From NCBI GenBank assembly GCA_035552395.1, contig DASZLL010000108.1, positions 1 to 35,016 of the forward strand: a DNA stretch of 35,016 bases, read 5' to 3'. The DNA comes from Bog-473 sp035552395 (GTDB taxonomy: Bacteria; Actinomycetota; Acidimicrobiia; Acidimicrobiales; RAAP-2). A program made the translations under genes and the position numbers. Each line of letters opens with the position of its first letter. The first letter of the stretch is position 1. The notes under the pieces are model-generated. The model was given only the letters and a program-made list of their open reading frames with translations, searched no databases and was not told the DNA's origin. Positions 7,613 through 17,121 of this stretch are shown piece by piece.

Positions 7613-9268
7613 CTACAGGCTCTCCCAGCCCGGGCTGGCCACTGGCGCCGCCACGGGGGCCTCGCCCGTCGCTTCCCCGCCTGCCTCGTTCCCATTCGGC
7701 AGATCACCGTCGGGTCGGGACGTGGCGACGAACGCCGTCGTGCGGAGCGGGATCTCCTTGATGAGCCAGCTCAAGACGAAGCCGACGACGACAAAGGGCA
7801 CGGCGACCAAGAACGCCGTCTCGACCGAGTGGCTGAAGGCACTGACGACGTAGGCGCGCTGCGCGGCCGGGAGGTGGGCAATCTGGGCCGGGTTGGCGGT
7901 GACGGTCGAGCCGCTGACCAGCTTCAGCTCGGCCGCGGTGGCGTGCACTTTCAGCTCTGAGATCAGGCGATTGGCGAAGACGGCACCGAGGACTGCTACC
8001 CCGAACGCTCCCCCGATGGTTCGGAAGAACGTCGCGGTTGCCGTGGCCACTCCCAGCGCGGAGTAGGGCACTGCGTTCTGCACGGCGACGACGAGCACCT
8101 GCATGACAAGGCCGATGCCGAGCCCGGTGATGAACATGAAGACCGCGACCTCCGGGTAGGCCGTATGCGGTCCGAGCTGGGTGAGCGAGAGCAGGCCGAG
8201 GGCGAGGACACCCGTGCCCACGATCGGGAACACCTTGTAGCGCCCGGTGCGCGTCACGATCCGGCCGCTCATGATGAAGGTGATCAGCATCCCGCCGATC
8301 ATCGGGAGGAGCTCGAGGCCCGAAAGGGTCGGTGACGCCCCGTGGACGATTTGGAGATACAGCGGCAAATAGATGATGGCCCCGAACATCGAGAAGCCGA
8401 TGATGAACCCGACGCCCGAGGTAGCGGTGAAGGTCCGGTTCTTGAAGAGCCAGAGCGGGATGATCGGCTCCGAGGCCTTCGTCTCGATGAAGCAGAAGAT
8501 GCCGAGCGTCACCAGGGCGACGAGCCCGGTGCCGATGATGACGGGCGAACCCCAGGCGTATTCGGAACCGGCCCAGGTCGTCAGCAAGATGATGCACGTC
8601 ACGCCGACGGAGAGAAAGGCGGTGCCGGCCCAGTCGATCTTGTGCGGCACCCGCTTGACCGGGAGGTGGAGCACGGCGGCCACGACGAACAGGGCGACGA
8701 TGCCGAGCGGCAGGTTGATGTAGAAGATCCAGCGCCAGGACAGGTGCTCAGTGAAGAAGCCGCCGAGCAGCGGGCCCGCCACGTTGGTGACGCCGAAGAC
8801 GACCCCGAAGTAGCCCATGTATTTGCCCCGCTGCCGGGCCGACACGACGTCGCCCATGATGGCTTGGGCCCCGACCATCAGCCCGCCGGCCCCGATCCCC
8901 TGGATGGCGCGGAACGCGATGAGTTCGGCCATCGACTGGGAGAGCCCGGAGAGCATGGAGCCGGCCAGGAAGATCACGATTGCCAGCTGGAAGAGGGCCT
9001 TGCGGCCGAAGAGGTCGCCCAGCTTTCCCCACAGCGGCGTCGAGATGCAGGTGGTCAGGAGGTAGGCCGTCACCACCCAGGACAGGTGGTTGAGCCCGTG
9101 CAGGTCACCGGCGATGGTCGGGAGCGCCGTCGCCACGATGGTCTGGTCGAGGGCGGCCAGCGCCATCCCCAGCATGAGCGCGCCGAGGATCACCAGGATC
9201 CGGCGGTGTTCGGCGCTCGCGGCCTCTTCGTCGACCAATTCGACCGGGGCCGTCGCCAGCTCAGTCAC
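7613..9268 (-). CDS. MFS drug exporter, DHA2 (EmrB/QacA) type, 14 membrane segments
   Basis: A proton-driven efflux permease of the cytoplasmic membrane, 551 residues from the GTG at 9268. Visible signatures are LDQTIVATALPTIAGDL at the end of segment 1 (about 40-56, typical of the DHA2 group), motif A GKLGDLFGRK (about 81-90), RAIQGIGAGG (segment 4) and motif C GVTNVAGPLLGGFF (about 159-172). Hydrophobic segments continue to the C-terminus, giving the length expected for 14 segments, and the last about 45 residues form a hydrophilic Gly/Ala/Pro-rich tail. The GTG start overlaps the end of the upstream MarR gene by eight bases, so translation is probably coupled; a longer frame starting at 9304 would overlap it further. 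The MarR partner suggests induction by a toxic ligand. Confidence 0.93.
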   Translation of the reverse strand: MTELATAPVELVDEEAASAEHRRILVILGALMLGMALAALDQTIVATALPTIAGDLHGLNHLSWVVTAYLLTTCISTPLWGKLGDLFGRKALFQLAIVIFLAGSMLSGLSQSMAELIAFRAIQGIGAGGLMVGAQAIMGDVVSARQRGKYMGYFGVVFGVTNVAGPLLGGFFTEHLSWRWIFYINLPLGIVALFVVAAVLHLPVKRVPHKIDWAGTAFLSVGVTCIILLTTWAGSEYAWGSPVIIGTGLVALVTLGIFCFIETKASEPIIPLWLFKNRTFTATSGVGFIIGFSMFGAIIYLPLYLQIVHGASPTLSGLELLPMIGGMLITFIMSGRIVTRTGRYKVFPIVGTGVLALGLLSLTQLGPHTAYPEVAVFMFITGLGIGLVMQVLVVAVQNAVPYSALGVATATATFFRTIGGAFGVAVLGAVFANRLISELKVHATAAELKLVSGSTVTANPAQIAHLPAAQRAYVVSAFSHSVETAFLVAVPFVVVGFVLSWLIKEIPLRTTAFVATSRPDGDLPNGNEAGGEATGEAPVAAPVASPGWESL

Positions 9269-9764
9269 GGGCGTCGTCCAGATTCCGCTCGAGGTCGTCC
9301 GCAAAGTGCGTGAGAAGGTCGGCCAGCTCGGACAGGTCGCCGCCGTCCCAATCTCCCAAGACCTCCTCGAGCCAGGCCCGACGCGCCTTGCGCACCCGCT
9401 CGATGGTCCGGCGACCGGCCGGCGTGAGGCGGATCCTCGAGGCGCGGCGGTCGTCGGGATCGGTCTGGCGAACGACCATCTCGTCGCGCTCGAGTTGCTG
9501 GACCTTGCGGGTGACCGTCGGGGTGTCGACCCCCAGGATCTCGGCGAGGTCGGTGACGCGGAGCGAGTCGCCCCTCGCCGCCAGCTTGAACAGCAGCGTG
9601 GCGCCGGCCCGGTCGAGCCGGACGCCCGCCAGGCGCAGGAGCCGCTCGTGGAGACGGACCTGGGTGATGGAGCGGGCGACGGTCTGCAGCGCGTCGTCGA
9701 ACCGGTCGACCGGGCTGGACGCCGGGCCCGCCTTCGCGCCAGGCTCGATAGTTGCTTTCAGCAC
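9261..9764 (-). CDS. MarR-family regulator of the adjacent MFS exporter
   Basis: A 167-residue winged-helix regulator. The helix-turn-helix is LRVTDLAEILGVDTPTVTRK (about 66-85), followed by the wing DPDDRRASRIRLTPAGRRTI (about 100-119) and a helical C-terminus used for dimerisation. The start is a GTG. On the coding strand TACGAT lies six bases upstream, so the message is probably leaderless, and the sequence around it (ATTTAGGTGCTGAAAG) is weakly symmetric and could be the operator. The 3' end overlaps the MFS exporter gene. This is the common MarR-exporter arrangement, in which the repressor is released by a substrate of the pump. Confidence 0.92.
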   Translation of the reverse strand: MLKATIEPGAKAGPASSPVDRFDDALQTVARSITQVRLHERLLRLAGVRLDRAGATLLFKLAARGDSLRVTDLAEILGVDTPTVTRKVQQLERDEMVVRQTDPDDRRASRIRLTPAGRRTIERVRKARRAWLEEVLGDWDGGDLSELADLLTHFADDLERNLDDARD

Positions 9765-9770
9765 CTAAAT

Positions 9771-9776
9771 ATCGTA
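9771..9776 (-). promoter_or_regulatory. Putative -10 box, leaderless start of the MarR-exporter operon
   Basis: TACGAT on the minus strand, then six bases (atttag), then the GTG at 9764. It lies in the 35-base gap after gltD, so this operon probably has its own promoter besides read-through from gltBD. No clear -35 is visible. Confidence 0.35.
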
Positions 9777-9799
9777 ACAGCCCACTGCGGCCCGCCGGT

Positions 9800-11353
9800 T
9801 CAGCGGAGGGCCAGCTGGCCCGGCACCAGCGGCGCCGGCAGGGACGTCGTCCCCATGAGCGAGCGGTCGACCGCCGCTGCGCACGAACGACCCTCGGCGA
9901 TGGCCCACACAATGAGGCTCTGGCCCCTGGTCTGGTCCCCGCAGACGAAGACGCCCTCGACGTTGGTGGCCCACTGCGCGTCCGCGGCCACGCTGCCGCG
10001 CGGCCCGACCTCGACGCCCAGTTCGTCGACGGCATTGCGGCGCTCGGTGCCTGAGAAGCCCATGGCCAGCAGGACCAGCTCACACTCGATCTCGAACTCG
10101 CTGTCGGGGACCACCTCGAACACGGGACGCCCGTCCTCGCTCCGCATCTCGACGGCGTGGCCGCGCAGCGCCCGCACGGAGCCCGAGCCGTCGTCGACGA
10201 ACTCCGTCGTCGTCACCGAGTAGAGGCGCTCGCCGCCCTCCTCGTGCGCCGCCGAGCTGCGCAGGATGAGTGGCCAGAGCGGCCACGGGTTGTCGGCCAG
10301 CCGGTCGCTCGGGGGCTCAGGCAGGATCTCGAACTGGTGGACCGACGCCGCGCCTTGACGGTGCGCCGTGCCGAGGCAGTCCGCACCGGTGTCACCGCCA
10401 CCGATGATCACCACGTGCTTGCCGGCCGCGCTGATAGGGGACTCCTTGAGCGCGTGCTCGCGCACCAGGTTCGCTGGTTTCAGGTATTCGAGCGCGAAGT
10501 GGACGCCGCCCAGCTCCCGCCCCGGCACCGCCAGGTCGCGTGGCATGGTGGCGCCCCCCGCCAGGACCAAGGCGTCGAACTCCGTCCGCACCTCGGTTGC
10601 CCGAAGGACCGTCACGGCGGGGGCGCACGCCGTGCCCAACCCGCGCTCCTCCCCCGGTTCGATCGGTCCGTCCGCCCCGTCCGGGCGGCCCTCGAGGCTC
10701 CCCCCGATCGAGGTCGAGCAGACGAACGTGACGCCCTCGGCCTCGAGTTGGGCCAGCCGGCGGTCCAGTACCGCCTTCTCCATCTTGAACTCGGGGATCC
10801 CGTAGCGCAGCAGCCCGCCCGCCTTCTCCGCGCGCTCGAAGACCGTCACCAGGTGGCCGGCGCGGGCCAGTTGCTGCGCCGCCGCCAGTCCGGCCGGGCC
10901 GGATCCGACCACGGCCACCGACTTGCCGGTGCGCACGGTCGGCTGTTGCGGCGTCACCCACCCTTCGGACCAGGCCCGCTCGACGATCTCGTACTCAATT
11001 CGTTCGATCGTGACCGGGTCCTCGTTGATCCCGAGGACGCACGCGGCCTCGCAGGGCGCCGGGCACAGCCGGCCGGTGAATTCGGGGAAGTTGTTCGTCG
11101 AGTGGAGGCGTTCCATGGCCAGGGGCCAGTCGTCGCGGTAGACGAGGTCGTTCCACTCGGGGATGAGGTTCCCGAGCGGGCAGCCTTCGTGGCAGAACGG
11201 GATGCCGCAGTCCATGCAGCGCGCCCCCTGCTGCTTGGTCGCGTCGGCGGGGAACGGCTCGTACACCTCTTTCCAGTCGCGCAGGCGTACCGGCACCGGC
11301 CGGCGGCGCGGCAGCTCGCGCCCGAACTCCAAGAAGCCGGTCGGCTTACCCAT
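9800..11353 (-). CDS. gltD: Glutamate synthase (NADPH) small subunit
   Basis: The beta subunit supplies electrons from NADPH to the GltB subunit for glutamate synthesis from glutamine and 2-oxoglutarate. The 517-residue protein has the N-terminal iron-sulfur Cys motifs CMDCGIPFCHEGCPLGN (about 47-63) and CPAPCEAAC (about 97-105), an FAD-binding GSGPAGLAAAQQLARAG (about 151-167), the YGIPEFKMEK segment (about 184-193), an NADPH-binding GGGDTGADCLG (about 318-328) and the C-terminal FVCGDQTRGQSLIVWAIAEG (about 474-493). An insertion of charged and glycine-rich residues (about 218-240) is longer than I expect for the family. Its ATG overlaps the end of gltB by eight bases (ATGGGTAA), so the two subunits are translationally coupled. 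Confidence 0.97.
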   Translation of the reverse strand: MGKPTGFLEFGRELPRRRPVPVRLRDWKEVYEPFPADATKQQGARCMDCGIPFCHEGCPLGNLIPEWNDLVYRDDWPLAMERLHSTNNFPEFTGRLCPAPCEAACVLGINEDPVTIERIEYEIVERAWSEGWVTPQQPTVRTGKSVAVVGSGPAGLAAAQQLARAGHLVTVFERAEKAGGLLRYGIPEFKMEKAVLDRRLAQLEAEGVTFVCSTSIGGSLEGRPDGADGPIEPGEERGLGTACAPAVTVLRATEVRTEFDALVLAGGATMPRDLAVPGRELGGVHFALEYLKPANLVREHALKESPISAAGKHVVIIGGGDTGADCLGTAHRQGAASVHQFEILPEPPSDRLADNPWPLWPLILRSSAAHEEGGERLYSVTTTEFVDDGSGSVRALRGHAVEMRSEDGRPVFEVVPDSEFEIECELVLLAMGFSGTERRNAVDELGVEVGPRGSVAADAQWATNVEGVFVCGDQTRGQSLIVWAIAEGRSCAAAVDRSLMGTTSLPAPLVPGQLALR

Positions 11354-14300
11354 GCGCGGCCACCATCACGGCCTCGTCGACCGAGCGCCCTTCGGCCTCG
11401 GCCAGCCGGGTCGCCTCGAGGATGCGCCGGTAGTCGCGCGGCATCACCTTCACGAACTCGCGGACGTCGGTGTCCCAGTGCTCGAGCAGCCGGGCCGCGA
11501 CGGCCGATTCGGTCTCCACGCCGTGGCGCTCCACCAGCGAGCGCACCATGAAGCTGTCCGAGGGGTTCAGCGGCTCGACGTCGACCGTCTCGAGGTTGAC
11601 CCGCTGGCCGAAGGTCCGCGTCGGGTCGTAGACGTAGGCGACGCCGCCGGACATGCCGGCCGCGAAGTTGCGCCCCGTCGGTCCGAGCACGAGGACCAGC
11701 CCGCCGGTCATGTACTCACACCCGTGGTCGCCGACGCCCTCGACTACCCCGGTGGCCCCTGAGTTGCGCACGCCGAAGCGCTCCCCCACCTGACCCCGGA
11801 TGAAGACCTCGCCCCCGGTGGCGCCGTAGAGGATGACGTTCCCCGCGATGATCTGCTCCTCGGCCACGAACGGCGAGGCCAGCGGGGGCCGGACGACCAG
11901 GCGGCCACCCGAAAGGCCCTTGCCGAAGTAGTCGTTGGCGTCGCCGTAGAGCCGCATCGTCACGCCACGCGGCAAGAAGGCGCCGAAGCTCTGGCCGGCC
12001 GAGCCGAAGAACGTCAAGGAGATCGTGTCGTCGGGCAGCCCCTCGTTGCCGAAGCGCCGGCTGATCTCGGACCCGAGCAACGTCCCGACGGTGCGGTCGA
12101 CGTTGTTGATCGGCAGCTCGAGCGATACCGGCACGCCACCGGCCAGCGCCGGCGCGCAGGCGTCGAGGAACTGGTGGTCGAGCGCCTTCTCCAGGCCGTG
12201 CTCCTGCAGCCGCATCTGGCGCCGCGCCATCGTCTCGGGCACGTCCGGTTCCGCCAGCACGGTCGACAGGTCGAGCCCCGACGCCTTCCAGTGGCTGACC
12301 GCCGTCTCGGTGTCGAGCAGGTCGACGCGGCCGATGGCCTCGTCGAGCGAGCGCAACCCGAGCGAGGCGAGCAGCTCGCGCACCTCTTCGGCGACGTACT
12401 GGAAGAACGTCTCGACGAACTCAGGCTTGCCGCTGTACTTCTTGCGCAGGGCGGGCGTCTGGGTGGCGATGCCGACCGGGCAGGTGTCGAGGTGGCAGAC
12501 GCGCATCATGATGCAGCCCGAGACCACGAGGGGCGCCGACGCGAAGCCGTACTCCTCTGCGCCGAGGAGCGCGCCGACGATGACGTCACGCCCAGTCTTG
12601 AGCTGCCCGTCGACCTGGACCACGATGCGGTCGCGCAGGCCGTTGACCAAGAGCGTCTGCTGGGTCTCGGCCAGCCCGATCTCCCACGGGATCCCTGCAT
12701 GCTTCAAAGAGGTCAACGGCGCCGCGCCCGTGCCCCCGTCGTGGCCCGAGATGAGCACGACATCGGAGTGCGCCTTGGCCACTCCGGCCGCCACCGTGCC
12801 CACGCCGACCTCGGCCACCAGCTTCACGTGCACCCGGGCCGCCGGGTTGGACGACTTGAGGTCGTGGATGAGCTGCGCGATGTCCTCGATGGAATAGATG
12901 TCATGGTGCGGCGGCGGCGAGATCAGCCCGACGCCCGGCGTCGAGTTCCGCGTCTTGGCGATCCACGGCCACACCTTGATGCCGGCCAGTTGCCCGCCCT
13001 CACCGGGCTTGGCGCCCTGCGAGATCTTGATCTGCAGGTCGTCCGCATTGACCAGGTACTCACCAGTGACGCCGAAGCGCCCCGACGCCACCTGCTTGAT
13101 GGCGCTCCGCCGCAGGTCGCCGTTCGCGTCGGGCTTGTAGCGGTCGGCGTCCTCGCCGCCCTCGCCGGTGTTGGACCGCCCGCCGATGCGGTTCATGGCG
13201 ATGGCGAGCGTCTCGTGCGCCTCGGCCGAGATGGAGCCGTACGACATGGCGCCCGTCGAGAAGCGCGCCATGATGCTCGAAATCGGCTCGACCTCTTCGA
13301 TCGGGATCGGGCCCCCGGCGACCGGCTTCAGCCGCAACAGCCCGCGCAGCGTGCCGAGCTTCTCGGACTGGTCGTCGACCGCCGCCGTGTACTCCTTGAA
13401 GATCTCGTAGCGCTTGGCCCGCGTCGCGTGTTGCAGCTTGAACACCGTCTTGGGGTTGAAGAGGTGGAACTCGCCCTCGCGCCGCCACTGGTACTCCCCG
13501 CCCACCTCGAGCTCGCGGTGGGCGCGCTCCGTCGGCCGCGGTTCGTGGGCGAGCCGGTGGCGCTCGGCCACCTCGGCGGCCAGCACCGGGAGCCCGACGC
13601 CGCCAATGCGCGAGGAGGTCCCTGTGAAGTATTCGTCGATCAGCGCGGCGTCCAGCCCGATGGCTTCGAATACCTGCGCCCCGGTATAGGAGGCCACGGT
13701 GGAGATGCCCATCTTCGACATCACCTTGAGTACGCCCTTGCAGGCCGCCTTGATGTAGTTGCGCCGGGCCTGGCGCGGCGACACGCCCTCCAAGAGCCCC
13801 TCGGAGATCATGTCGTCGATGGAGTCGAGCGCGAGGTAGGGGTTGACGGCCGCCGCCCCGTAGCCGATGAGGAGCGCCATGTGGTGCACCTCGCGGGCGT
13901 CGCCCGTCTCGATCACCAGGCCGACCCGGGTGCGCGTCTTCTCCCGCACGAGGTGGTGGTGGACCGCGGCGGTGAGCAACAAGGAGGGAATCGGCGCCCA
14001 GTCGGCCGTGGCGTTGCGGTCCGACAGGACGATCAGGTTCGCCCCCTCCGCGATGGCGGCCGACACCCGGCGCCGGACCTCTTCGATCGCCCGTCCCAGC
14101 GCCTCGCCGCCCGCCTCGGTCGGCGCCCCTGCCCGGCCCGCCTCGCGCACGTCGAAGAGCCCGTCGATGGCGAAGGCCTTGAAGCCAGGCGTCTCGCCGT
14201 GCTCGTTGACGTACATGAGCTTGGCCAGATCGTCGCGGTCGATGACCGGCATCGGGAGCAAGATCTGGCGGCACGACCCGCACCGCGCCTCGAGCAGGTT

Positions 14301-15908
14301 CGCCTCGGGACCGATCGTGGCCGCAAGCGATGTCACCAGCTCCTCGCGGATGGCGTCGAGCGGCGGGTTCGTCACCTGCGCGAACAGCTGGGTGAAGTAG
14401 TCGTAGAGCAGCCGCGCCCGGTCCGACAGCACCGCGATGGAGGTGTCCGAACCCATGGAGCCGTTCGGCTCGATGCCCGTCCGGGCCATCGGGGCCACGA
14501 TCACGCGCAGCTCCTCGTTCGTGTAGCCGAACAGCTGCTGCTGGGTGACGACCCGCCCGTGCTGGGGCGTCAGCATGGTGCGCGCCGGCAGCTCGTCGAG
14601 CCGGACCTGGTCGGTCGCCAGCCACTCGTCGTAGGGGTGCTGCGCCGCCAGCTCGGCCTTGATCTCCTCGTCCTCGACCAGCCGGCCCTTCGACGTGTCG
14701 ACCAGGAACATGCGGCCGGGCTGGAGCCGTCCCTTGCGCACGACGCGCTCGGGGGCGATGTCGAGCACCCCGACCTCGCTGGCCAGCACGACGAGCCCGT
14801 CGTCGGTGACCCAGTAGCGCGCTGGGCGCAGTCCGTTGCGGTCGAGCACCGCGCCGACCACGGTGCCGTCGGTGAAGCACACCGCGGCCGGGCCGTCCCA
14901 CGGCTCCATGAGCGACGCGTGGTAGCGGTAGAAGGCGCGCCGCTCGTGATCCATCAGCGTGTGCTTCTCCCACGCTTCGGGGATCATCATGAGCACGGCG
15001 TGCGGCAGCGAGCGCCCACCGAGATGCAGGAGCTCGAGCACCTCGTCGAAGCTGGCCGAGTCGCTCGCCTCCGGGGTGCAGATCGGGTAGATGCGCGAGA
15101 GGTCGCCCTCGATGAGCGGCGTCTCGAGCAGCGCCTCTCGGGCGCGCATCCAGTTGCGGTTGCCGGCCAGCGTGTTGATCTCGCCGTTGTGGCAGAGATA
15201 GCGGTACGGGTGAGCCAGCGGCCAGCTCGGGAAGGTGTTGGTCGAAAAGCGCGAGTGCACGAGGGCCAGGCCCGACTCGAACGTCGGGTCGCGCAGGTCG
15301 GGGAAGAACTCCCGTAGTTGCTCCGAAGTGAGCATGCCCTTGTAGACGATCGTGCGCGCTGAGAGCGACGGGAAGTAGAGGTCGTCGGACGCGTGCTCGA
15401 CGCGCTTGCGCAGCACGAATGCGCGCCGCTCGAGCGCCATCGTGTCGACCCCGGCGGCCGCCGGCGCCACGAAGAGCTGCTCGATCCGCGGCATGGCGCC
15501 GAGCGCCGTCTTGCCGAGGCCCGTGGCCTCAATCGGCACGATGCGCCAGCCGAGGACGGTGAGGCCTTCCTCGCCGGCGATCTGCTCCACCATGCCGCGG
15601 GCCTTGTGCGCGTCGTCGGCGTCGTTGGGCAAGAAGGCCAGGCCGACGGCGTAGCCCCCGGCCTCGGGCAGGGTGAAGCCCGCCGCCTCGGCCGCGCCGG
15701 CCAGAAAGCGGTGGGGCACCTGCACCAAGATCCCGGCACCGTCGCCCGTCTCGACCTCGGCGCCGGACGCGCCGCGGTGGGCCAGGCGCTCGAGAACGGT
15801 CAGGCCCTTGTCGACGATGTCGTGGTCGGGCCGGCCGTGCAGATCGGCCACCATGCCGACGCCACAGGCGTCGTGCTCATAACCGGGGTCGTAGAGGCCA
15901 GAGGCCAT
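11346..15908 (-). CDS. gltB: Glutamate synthase (NADPH) large subunit
   Basis: The alpha subunit, 1520 residues, contains the whole catalytic route. The class II glutaminase domain starts after a short propeptide: MASGLYDPGYEHDA and then CGVGM, whose Cys becomes the N-terminal nucleophile. A central domain and the FMN-binding synthase domain follow (about 800-1200), with the [3Fe-4S] motif CIMMRVCHLDTC (about 1130-1142) and PGEGGQLAG and SGHDGGTGAAP segments. The C-terminal beta-helix (GXGXG) domain covers about 1260-1490. I place the start at 15908 because GGAAGGA (15914-15920) lies five bases upstream and the propeptide length is then normal; a longer frame to 16010 would overlap the divergent thiO start. 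Expression likely follows nitrogen supply, but no operator is recognised. Confidence 0.97.
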   Translation of the reverse strand: MASGLYDPGYEHDACGVGMVADLHGRPDHDIVDKGLTVLERLAHRGASGAEVETGDGAGILVQVPHRFLAGAAEAAGFTLPEAGGYAVGLAFLPNDADDAHKARGMVEQIAGEEGLTVLGWRIVPIEATGLGKTALGAMPRIEQLFVAPAAAGVDTMALERRAFVLRKRVEHASDDLYFPSLSARTIVYKGMLTSEQLREFFPDLRDPTFESGLALVHSRFSTNTFPSWPLAHPYRYLCHNGEINTLAGNRNWMRAREALLETPLIEGDLSRIYPICTPEASDSASFDEVLELLHLGGRSLPHAVLMMIPEAWEKHTLMDHERRAFYRYHASLMEPWDGPAAVCFTDGTVVGAVLDRNGLRPARYWVTDDGLVVLASEVGVLDIAPERVVRKGRLQPGRMFLVDTSKGRLVEDEEIKAELAAQHPYDEWLATDQVRLDELPARTMLTPQHGRVVTQQQLFGYTNEELRVIVAPMARTGIEPNGSMGSDTSIAVLSDRARLLYDYFTQLFAQVTNPPLDAIREELVTSLAATIGPEANLLEARCGSCRQILLPMPVIDRDDLAKLMYVNEHGETPGFKAFAIDGLFDVREAGRAGAPTEAGGEALGRAIEEVRRRVSAAIAEGANLIVLSDRNATADWAPIPSLLLTAAVHHHLVREKTRTRVGLVIETGDAREVHHMALLIGYGAAAVNPYLALDSIDDMISEGLLEGVSPRQARRNYIKAACKGVLKVMSKMGISTVASYTGAQVFEAIGLDAALIDEYFTGTSSRIGGVGLPVLAAEVAERHRLAHEPRPTERAHRELEVGGEYQWRREGEFHLFNPKTVFKLQHATRAKRYEIFKEYTAAVDDQSEKLGTLRGLLRLKPVAGGPIPIEEVEPISSIMARFSTGAMSYGSISAEAHETLAIAMNRIGGRSNTGEGGEDADRYKPDANGDLRRSAIKQVASGRFGVTGEYLVNADDLQIKISQGAKPGEGGQLAGIKVWPWIAKTRNSTPGVGLISPPPHHDIYSIEDIAQLIHDLKSSNPAARVHVKLVAEVGVGTVAAGVAKAHSDVVLISGHDGGTGAAPLTSLKHAGIPWEIGLAETQQTLLVNGLRDRIVVQVDGQLKTGRDVIVGALLGAEEYGFASAPLVVSGCIMMRVCHLDTCPVGIATQTPALRKKYSGKPEFVETFFQYVAEEVRELLASLGLRSLDEAIGRVDLLDTETAVSHWKASGLDLSTVLAEPDVPETMARRQMRLQEHGLEKALDHQFLDACAPALAGGVPVSLELPINNVDRTVGTLLGSEISRRFGNEGLPDDTISLTFFGSAGQSFGAFLPRGVTMRLYGDANDYFGKGLSGGRLVVRPPLASPFVAEEQIIAGNVILYGATGGEVFIRGQVGERFGVRNSGATGVVEGVGDHGCEYMTGGLVLVLGPTGRNFAAGMSGGVAYVYDPTRTFGQRVNLETVDVEPLNPSDSFMVRSLVERHGVETESAVAARLLEHWDTDVREFVKVMPRDYRRILEATRLAEAEGRSVDEAVMVAAHG

Positions 15909-15996
15909 CGGCGTCCTTCCGAAGGGGAGAAGTTGAACGGCTACCGGGACGACGTTGGCCCGAAGGTGGAACGACCAGGATACACGACGCCGCTCG

Positions 15997-16002
15997 TAGG
16001 CT
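15997..16002 (+). promoter_or_regulatory. Putative -10 box, leaderless start of thiO
   Basis: TAGGCT followed by six bases (tgaccc) and the ATG at 16009. No Shine-Dalgarno and no TPP-riboswitch sequence are present in the 100 bases between gltB and thiO. Confidence 0.35.
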
Positions 16003-16008
16003 TGACCC

Positions 16009-17121
16009 ATGACGCCGCAGGTGCACGTCGTGGGGGGTGGGGTTATCGGCCTCGCCTGTGCGTGGGAATTGTCACGAAATGGTCATGATGTGACGATCGT
16101 CGCGCCGGCCCCTGGGCGCGACGGCGCGTCGTGGGTGGCGGCCGGCATGCTCGCCCCGGTGACCGAGGCGCAGTTCGGCGAGTCGGCGCTGACGGCGCTG
16201 CTGCTCGAGGGTTCCCGGCGCTGGCCCGCGTTCGCCGCGACGTTGGAGTCGACCAGCGGCCACTGCATCGGCTACGACACCACGGGCACGCTCACCGTCG
16301 CGCTCGATGCCTCGGACCGCGCCAGCCTCGACGACCTCCTCGCCTATCAGCACTCGCTCGGTCTGCTCGCCACGCGCCGCAGTGCCACCGAATGCCGGCG
16401 CCTCGTGCCGGCGCTCAGTCCCTCGCTGCGCAGCGGCATCGACGTGCCGGGCGATCACCAGGTCGACAACCGTGCCTTGCTCGCCGCGCTCGTCGAGGCG
16501 TGCCGCGCCGCCGGCGTCACGTTCGATGCCGCCACCGTCACCGCCGTCAATGCCGGCCCGCAGCTCGTCCTGGCGGACGGCCGCCGCCTCCACCCCGACC
16601 AGGCGGTCCTGGCGGCCGGGGTCGGCCTGCCGGACATCGCCGGCCTGGACAGGGCGACGACACCCGAGGTCCGCCCCGTCAAGGGCCACATCCTGCGCCT
16701 CGGACCCCCGCTGGGCAGCACTGCGCCATTGCTGGGGCGCACGGTGCGCGGCCTGGTGCACGGGCGCTCGGTCTACCTCGTGCCGCGGCGCGACGGATCG
16801 TTGGTCGTCGGTGCCACCGTCGAAGAGCGCGGGGTCGACACCACCGTGCAGGCCGGCGCGGTCCACGAGCTCCTCTGTGACGCCCGGGCCATCGTGCCGG
16901 GCGTCGACGAGCTGGAACTCCGCGAGGCCTCGGCCGGCTTGCGCCCCGGGACACCCGACAACACGCCGCGCATCGGCTGGAGCGCCATCGACAACGTGGT
17001 CGTCGCGACGGGGCATTACCGCAACGGCATCCTCCTGGCGCCGCTCACGGCGGCCGCCGTGGCCGATTTGCTCGGGCGCCGACCAGTGCCACCCCTCATC
17101 GAGGCGCTGGCTCCCGCGTGA
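16009..17121 (+). CDS. thiO: Glycine oxidase, thiamine biosynthesis
   Basis: An FAD enzyme of 370 residues that oxidises glycine to iminoacetate (dehydroglycine), the carbon-nitrogen donor for the thiazole ring of thiamine. It has the N-terminal dinucleotide fold VHVVGGGVIGLACAWELSR (about 5-23), GASWVAAGMLAPVTEAQFGE (about 39-58), VDNRALLAALVEACRAAGV (about 152-170), RPVKGHILRL (about 220-229) and the C-terminal GLRPGTPDNTPRIGW ... VATGHYRNGILLAPLTA (about 309-350), which is the ThiO pattern. Calling it ThiO rather than a general DAO-family oxidase rests partly on its overlap with thiS (4 bases, GTGA). It is divergent from gltB with 100 bases between. Confidence 0.88.
   Translation: MTPQVHVVGGGVIGLACAWELSRNGHDVTIVAPAPGRDGASWVAAGMLAPVTEAQFGESALTALLLEGSRRWPAFAATLESTSGHCIGYDTTGTLTVALDASDRASLDDLLAYQHSLGLLATRRSATECRRLVPALSPSLRSGIDVPGDHQVDNRALLAALVEACRAAGVTFDAATVTAVNAGPQLVLADGRRLHPDQAVLAAGVGLPDIAGLDRATTPEVRPVKGHILRLGPPLGSTAPLLGRTVRGLVHGRSVYLVPRRDGSLVVGATVEERGVDTTVQAGAVHELLCDARAIVPGVDELELREASAGLRPGTPDNTPRIGWSAIDNVVVATGHYRNGILLAPLTAAAVADLLGRRPVPPLIEALAPA

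Noticed and set aside
8342..9313. A 323-codon plus-strand frame
   Set aside because: It is antisense to the MFS exporter, with a hydrophilic, repetitive composition and no ribosome-binding site.
12174..15317. An open frame of over 1000 codons on the plus strand
   Set aside because: It is antisense to gltB, Arg/Asp/Val-rich and without any domain. Such frames arise from the high GC at third positions of the true gene.
15909..16008. A TPP riboswitch before thiO
   Set aside because: No THI-box core sequence is visible and the thiO start looks leaderless, leaving no leader for a riboswitch.
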